From the NCBI GenBank assembly GCA_015663855.1, contig DQRJ01000036.1, positions 1-10,924 on the forward strand: a stretch of 10,924 bases of DNA, read 5' to 3'. Source of the stretch: Flavobacteriales bacterium (GTDB lineage: Bacteria > Bacteroidota > Bacteroidia > Flavobacteriales_D > Sanyastnellaceae). Under the pieces are notes generated by a model. It was not told the origin of the DNA and searched no databases. It worked only from the letters and a program-made list of their open reading frames with translations. Position 1 is the first letter of the stretch; every line of letters starts with the position of its first letter. Shown in pieces: positions 7,390 through 10,924 of this stretch. The translations under genes were made by a program, and so were the position numbers.

Positions 7390-8930
7390 TGAATCTCCGA
7401 GCAGATAATTTTCTTGAGAAATTATTAGTCTCCGGATTGTTTATTACGGCAATTTCATTGCCGTGGTCTCCTTTCGGTACGAGTCTAGGAATAGGCGTTC
7501 TAGCTTTTTCATGGCTTCTAGCTTTCTTTCGTGGTGTACTCATTAGTCCGAAAAATAGATATTTATTATGGGCCATGATAAGTGTTTTTGTTTGGCACTT
7601 ATTCGGATTACTCTGGACAGAGAATCTAGTTGAAGGGTTAGCAACCCTACAAATTAAACTTCCGATTCTAATAGTCCCATTAAGTCTAATGACTGTTCAT
7701 TGGAAAAAGGAGGTTTGGATGTCGAAAGTCCTCACGAGCTTTGTGGTTTCAACTGCGATAGCAGCTTTGAGCGGTATTGCTCTAGGTTGGTGGCATGTTC
7801 AGTCTGGTGATACTTTACATCCTAGCGAGTGGTCACCATTTATTTCGCACATACGAATGGGGATTCTACTTGCTCTTTGTCAAGGTGGGCTAGTGATTTA
7901 CGCACTTCAAGATAGGAAATTAATTGTGCCCGCTATTTTGTACGGTTTGGTCGCCACTGCATTTATCTGGCAAACACAAACAGTGACAGGAGCTGGAATG
8001 CTATGTCTAGCAACACTTTTCGGGTTAACTCACAAAATCATAAAAGGCTCTATTTCAAATGTCATAATCTTAATAAGTGGCGCCCTAGCTGCGATAGCGA
8101 TAATCTTCTTCTTAACGATTTTCCCTAGTGCCCCTCCTTCCCATTTACCGTCTCACACTAAATGGGGCGCTCCTTATACCCATATGCAGGACAAGGTTCT
8201 TGAGGAAAATGGAAATAAGGTTTGGTATTATCTCGCTTGGGCGGAAGCAAAACAAGAATGGAATACAAGAAGCAATTACGATTTCGATGGTAAGGACGAG
8301 AGGAGTCAAGACATAAAGATCACTATAACGAGATATTTAACCTCTCTGGACTTGCCTAAGGATGGTTATACGATAAGGAATCTGTCTGAAGAGGATATTC
8401 GTTGTATTGAACTTGGTCACACTTCAATAAATGAGACTGAAGAGTCAGGTATGTCACTGAGAGTTGACGCTTTAAGATACGAATTAGGTAATTGGCTAGA
8501 CGGAGGTAACCCTAGCGGGAACTCCGTAACACAGAGGGTGATTTATTTTCAAACAGGAATACATATTATTTTTCACAAAGACCTACAAACAACACTTTTA
8601 GGTGTCGGGACTGGCGATTTACCGGATGCTTTCGTAATCGCGTATAAAGAACTCGAAACTAAGTTAAAACCGCAGTTCAGACACAGAACGCATAATCAAT
8701 ATCTCGCTTGGTGGATAGCCGGTGGATTGTTAGCACTGATTTTATGGGTTTTAGTTCTTGTGTTTTCTTGGAAAAGAGATCTGAATTGGCTAGCTATTGG
8801 TCGATTGTCTTGGTGGATTGTCGTGCTTTCCTGTTTAGCTGAAGACACTCTAGAAACACAAGCGGGAGTAACCTTTGCCGTCTTCTCTATAGTGTTGTTT
8901 TCAATTTCAAACGCTAAATCAAGAAAGTAG
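7389..8930 (+). CDS. O-antigen ligase / polymerase family (Wzy_C-type) membrane protein
   Basis: A 513-aa polytopic inner-membrane protein. The family either ligates lipid-linked polysaccharide to lipid A-core (WaaL) or polymerizes repeat units (Wzy); the sequence alone does not separate these. Many hydrophobic segments occupy about 10-245 and about 438-510. A hydrophilic, presumably periplasmic stretch lies between them (about 246-437). Within it is the family hallmark: LGVGTGD (404-410), then about 22 residues later RTHNQYL (433-439), and a helix starting AWWIAGGLLALI. The length exceeds the common 400-450 aa because this loop is long (about 190 residues). The ATG overlaps the protease stop by one base (TAATG at 7387-7391), so the start is secure. 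The 3' end overlaps the convergent GT2 gene by 12 bases. Together with that glycosyltransferase it suggests surface-polysaccharide or LPS assembly. Confidence 0.82.
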   Translation: MNLRADNFLEKLLVSGLFITAISLPWSPFGTSLGIGVLAFSWLLAFFRGVLISPKNRYLLWAMISVFVWHLFGLLWTENLVEGLATLQIKLPILIVPLSLMTVHWKKEVWMSKVLTSFVVSTAIAALSGIALGWWHVQSGDTLHPSEWSPFISHIRMGILLALCQGGLVIYALQDRKLIVPAILYGLVATAFIWQTQTVTGAGMLCLATLFGLTHKIIKGSISNVIILISGALAAIAIIFFLTIFPSAPPSHLPSHTKWGAPYTHMQDKVLEENGNKVWYYLAWAEAKQEWNTRSNYDFDGKDERSQDIKITITRYLTSLDLPKDGYTIRNLSEEDIRCIELGHTSINETEESGMSLRVDALRYELGNWLDGGNPSGNSVTQRVIYFQTGIHIIFHKDLQTTLLGVGTGDLPDAFVIAYKELETKLKPQFRHRTHNQYLAWWIAGGLLALILWVLVLVFSWKRDLNWLAIGRLSWWIVVLSCLAEDTLETQAGVTFAVFSIVLFSISNAKSRK

Positions 8931-10043
8931 ATCCCAGTCTTTTTTGTCAGGAAATCTGAGTGCAGCTGGAAGGTGTAGTTTATGCAATAATTTAAGGCTC
9001 CTTAAAGCCAGGGGTATGTTATTAGATGGAGTGATTTTAAGAATCTTAACCGATTTTGACGCAGCTCCGGTTTTTTTGCTCAACAAAGCATTATCAAAAA
9101 TCTCATCTAATATCACTACAGCATCATACGAATCAATTTCGATTATACCTTCATGTTTCCTCTGAATGGATACCTTCGATGTTTTATCAAACCACTTTAT
9201 AGCATTTGAAACAATCATAGCCTCGTCTGGACATGTTGAGGCAATGATCTTAATCTTGTGATACTTGGATTCATTCATCGCTAGAAGTCTTCGATATTTC
9301 CAAAAAGTAGCGCTAGCATTATATCGTGCTATAGTAATGCCGAGTCTTCCATCTAAGAAGCCGTGCTGGAAGATGGTTTGGCGTATAAATCTAAAAGAAC
9401 AACGTAGAATCGACTCTAGATAAGAGCTTTTCCTCCCTTCTTCATGCATAAACCTTGCACCCATTTCACTATATGTGAATAGTTTTCTCAATAATTCAGA
9501 TTGCTCCGGAATGCTGTAGTGAAGTAGGTCACCTGACAACTTAGATGTTGAAAACCCAGCTTTTATTTCTACAAATTCATGCACGTTTCTACCAGACCAT
9601 CGTCCAAATTCACGTTGATAGAATCTCATTTTCGAATCAGGATACCATCCTCCATGCCTTACCCAGGTCCCGCAATAATCTGTTATTCGGTTGAAGTAAT
9701 AACCTACAATTTGGCCCTTTTCGGGTGGGTATTTATCAGACTTTTTATGATTTTCTCTCCATTTTAATAATGAGTTTCTTAACTCATCGCTCAATACCTC
9801 ATCCGCATCAAGGCTCAATATCCATTGATATTTTGCGCTATCACAAGCAAAATTCTTTTGGGTTCTATAGCCTTCGAATGTATGTAAAATCACTTTAGCA
9901 CCCATCTGTTTACAAATCTCAACAGTTCGATCAGAAGAATGAGAATCTACCACAATAATTTCATCGACAACACCTTCTAAGGCGCGAAGACATCTAGCAA
10001 TTATTCGCTCTTCATTTAATGTGATTATTACCGCTGATATCAT
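8919..10043 (-). CDS. GT2 family glycosyltransferase (WaaE/LPS-core type) with an extra C-terminal domain
   Basis: A 374-aa cytoplasmic, membrane-associated glycosyltransferase that should use a nucleotide sugar to extend LPS core or a similar glycan; donor and acceptor are not evident. The GT-A core is clear: AVIITLNEE (4-12), VVDSHSSDRT (31-40), DXD-type metal site LSLDADE (76-82; D79, D81), then the WaaE-like block VRHGGWYPDSKMRFYQ (128-143) and GRNVHEFVE (151-159). The core closes with FLDGRLGITIA and WKYRRLL by about 254. Homologues I know usually end near 250-260 aa. The remaining roughly 115 residues (258-374) alternate strand-like and helix-like segments (KIKIIAST, AIKWF, YDAVVILDEI, SVKILKITPS, LALRSLKLLHKL), suggesting a small alpha/beta domain I cannot name. 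The reading frame is continuous. Its 3' end overlaps the ligase gene by 12 bases, tail to tail, and it is divergent from purD. Confidence 0.87.
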   Translation of the reverse strand: MISAVIITLNEERIIARCLRALEGVVDEIIVVDSHSSDRTVEICKQMGAKVILHTFEGYRTQKNFACDSAKYQWILSLDADEVLSDELRNSLLKWRENHKKSDKYPPEKGQIVGYYFNRITDYCGTWVRHGGWYPDSKMRFYQREFGRWSGRNVHEFVEIKAGFSTSKLSGDLLHYSIPEQSELLRKLFTYSEMGARFMHEEGRKSSYLESILRCSFRFIRQTIFQHGFLDGRLGITIARYNASATFWKYRRLLAMNESKYHKIKIIASTCPDEAMIVSNAIKWFDKTSKVSIQRKHEGIIEIDSYDAVVILDEIFDNALLSKKTGAASKSVKILKITPSNNIPLALRSLKLLHKLHLPAALRFPDKKDWDLLS

Positions 10044-10079
10044 GAAGCTAAGTTAGTAGTAACTGTGTGTAATGTGTGG

Positions 10080-10110
10080 AAAAAGTAGGTTGCTGTAAGT
10101 CCTTAGGCAA
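10080..10110 (-). promoter_or_regulatory. Weak candidate promoter for the GT2 gene
   Basis: On the minus strand, TTG (10110-10108), a 20-base spacer, then TACTTTTT (10087-10080), which fits TAnnTTTG except for the last base. It would give a leader of about 30 bases before the ATG at 10043. It overlaps the purD candidate promoter on the other strand. Support is one motif with acceptable spacing, so this is tentative. Confidence 0.22.
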
Positions 10111-10120
10111 GTTAGCTTTG
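10090..10120 (+). promoter_or_regulatory. Candidate Bacteroidota promoter for purD
   Basis: TTG at 10090-10092, a 20-base spacer, then TAGCTTTG at 10113-10120, an exact fit to TAnnTTTG. The -7 box ends six bases before the purD ATG (10127), so the transcript would have almost no 5' leader and no room for a purine riboswitch. It lies within the 83-base gap to the divergent GT2 gene. The call rests on motif and position. Confidence 0.45.
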
Positions 10121-10126
10121 TCAAAT

Positions 10127-10924
10127 ATGAATGTCTTACTTCTCGGATCAGGTGGCAGAGAGCATGCAATAGCGTGGAAACTCTCTCAAAGTTCTTTATT
10201 ATCAAAGCTTTACGTTGCTCCAGGCAATGCTGGAACAGATCAGATAGCTACAAATGTGGCATTAGATCCTATGGATTTTAATGCCGTCGACAGATATATC
10301 CGCCGAAATGATATCAATATGCTGATCGTCGGCCCCGAAGCTCCTCTGGTTGCGGGCATCGTTGACCACTTCCAAGCGTCAGATAAACACAAAGATCTTG
10401 TCGTGGTAGGTCCTCCGAAAGCTGGAGCAATGCTTGAAGGGTCTAAGGATTTTGCAAAAGCGTTTATGGTAAGGCATAATATCCCTACAGCTGATTATTC
10501 AACTTTTTCAAAAGGCGAATTAAAAGAGGCCAAGAAATATCTTGACAAAAGAACCCCACCTTACGTATTGAAGGTTGACGGACTTGCCGCCGGTAAAGGC
10601 GTAATAATAACGGAAGACCGAGAAGAAGCTGAAGCTACGCTTGAGGATATTTTGGAAAATGCCGCTTTCGGGGAAGCTGGATCTAGGGTTGTAATAGAGC
10701 AATTCATGGACGGAATCGAGGTTAGTTCGTTTGTCGTAACTGACGGTTCTGCATACAGAATTCTACCTTCTGCTAAGGATTATAAGCGAGTAGGCGAAGG
10801 TGATACAGGACCTAACACTGGAGGAATGGGAGCGATTAGCCCTGTCCCTTTTGTTGATGCTGAATTTCATGAAAAGACTTTAAACCAAATCATTATTCCG
10901 ACCATCAAAGGTTTGCAAAAAGAT
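10127..10924 (+). CDS. purD: Phosphoribosylamine-glycine ligase (GARS), N-terminal part, cut by window end
   Basis: PurD joins phosphoribosylamine and glycine with ATP to give glycinamide ribonucleotide, the second step of de novo purine synthesis; cytoplasmic (EC 6.3.4.13). The 266 codons present read through the window edge without a stop, about 62% of the usual 420-430 aa. Visible in order: NVLLLGSGGREHAIAW (2-17, N domain), VAPGNAGT, LIVGPEAPLVAGIVD, then the ATP-grasp part with GSKDFAKAFM, YVLKVDGLAAGKGV (146-159), IEQFMDGIEVSSFVV, and the substrate loop SAKDYKRVGEGDTGPNTGGM followed by GAISPVPF. These match the family closely, and no frameshift is seen. The ATG at 10127 sits directly before the first strand, as expected. 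It is divergent from the GT2 gene and preceded by a good promoter candidate. No other purine gene is visible. Confidence 0.96.
   Translation, partial: MNVLLLGSGGREHAIAWKLSQSSLLSKLYVAPGNAGTDQIATNVALDPMDFNAVDRYIRRNDINMLIVGPEAPLVAGIVDHFQASDKHKDLVVVGPPKAGAMLEGSKDFAKAFMVRHNIPTADYSTFSKGELKEAKKYLDKRTPPYVLKVDGLAAGKGVIITEDREEAEATLEDILENAAFGEAGSRVVIEQFMDGIEVSSFVVTDGSAYRILPSAKDYKRVGEGDTGPNTGGMGAISPVPFVDAEFHEKTLNQIIIPTIKGLQKD

Noticed and set aside
8925..8960. T run (tctttttt) near the convergent gene ends as an intrinsic terminator
   Set aside because: No stable inverted repeat precedes it, and it lies within GT2 coding sequence.
9066..9082. Poly-T tract as a terminator
   Set aside because: It lies inside the GT2 coding region, encodes ordinary lysines there and has no adjacent GC-rich stem.
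1..10924. CRISPR array, tRNA or rRNA genes, insertion sequence, toxin-antitoxin pair or other defence system
   Set aside because: There are no regularly spaced repeats, transposase-like frames or cloverleaf-sized gaps. Almost all sequence is accounted for by recognised genes, and no gap exceeds about 100 bases.

Overview
The window looks like a chromosomal piece of a Bacteroidota bacterium, probably a flavobacterium-like lineage. The evidence is the DUF4271 membrane protein followed by a Bacteroidota-type uroporphyrinogen-III synthase, then rnpA and a C-terminal-processing (S41) peptidase; a large lamin-tail-domain surface protein; TAnnTTTG-type promoter boxes; and start codons without Shine-Dalgarno sequences. 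DNA is AT-leaning and genes are tightly packed. No rRNA, tRNA, CRISPR array, insertion sequence or phage gene was seen.

Layout. The left edge holds the 5' third of asd (aspartate-semialdehyde dehydrogenase) on the minus strand. It breaks off after codon 113 and runs into a 49-base perfect inverted copy of positions 435-483. This is most simply a fold-back chimera at a sequence or contig end. Divergent from asd, a plus-strand run of six genes follows: a 1104-aa secreted lamin-tail-domain protein, a DUF4271 six-helix membrane protein, hemD, rnpA, an S41/CtpA-type protease and an O-antigen-ligase-family membrane protein. Gaps are 31, 21 and 17 bases, then two start/stop overlaps, so this is very probably one transcription unit or nested units. 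A GT2 glycosyltransferase of the WaaE/LPS-core type converges on it from the minus strand with a 12-base 3' overlap. Divergent from that gene, across 83 bases, is purD (phosphoribosylamine-glycine ligase), cut by the right edge.

Functionally, most of the window is housekeeping (lysine/threonine/methionine branch, tetrapyrrole, tRNA 5' maturation, purine synthesis) mixed with envelope functions (processing protease, surface polysaccharide ligation or polymerization, LPS-core-type sugar transfer, secreted multidomain protein). I do not see a convincing new defence or mobile system. The items most worth a second look are the inverted-repeat chimera, the unassigned C-terminal domain of about 115 residues on the glycosyltransferase, two promoters placed so close to their start codons that the mRNAs would be nearly leaderless, and the three-module lamin-tail protein.
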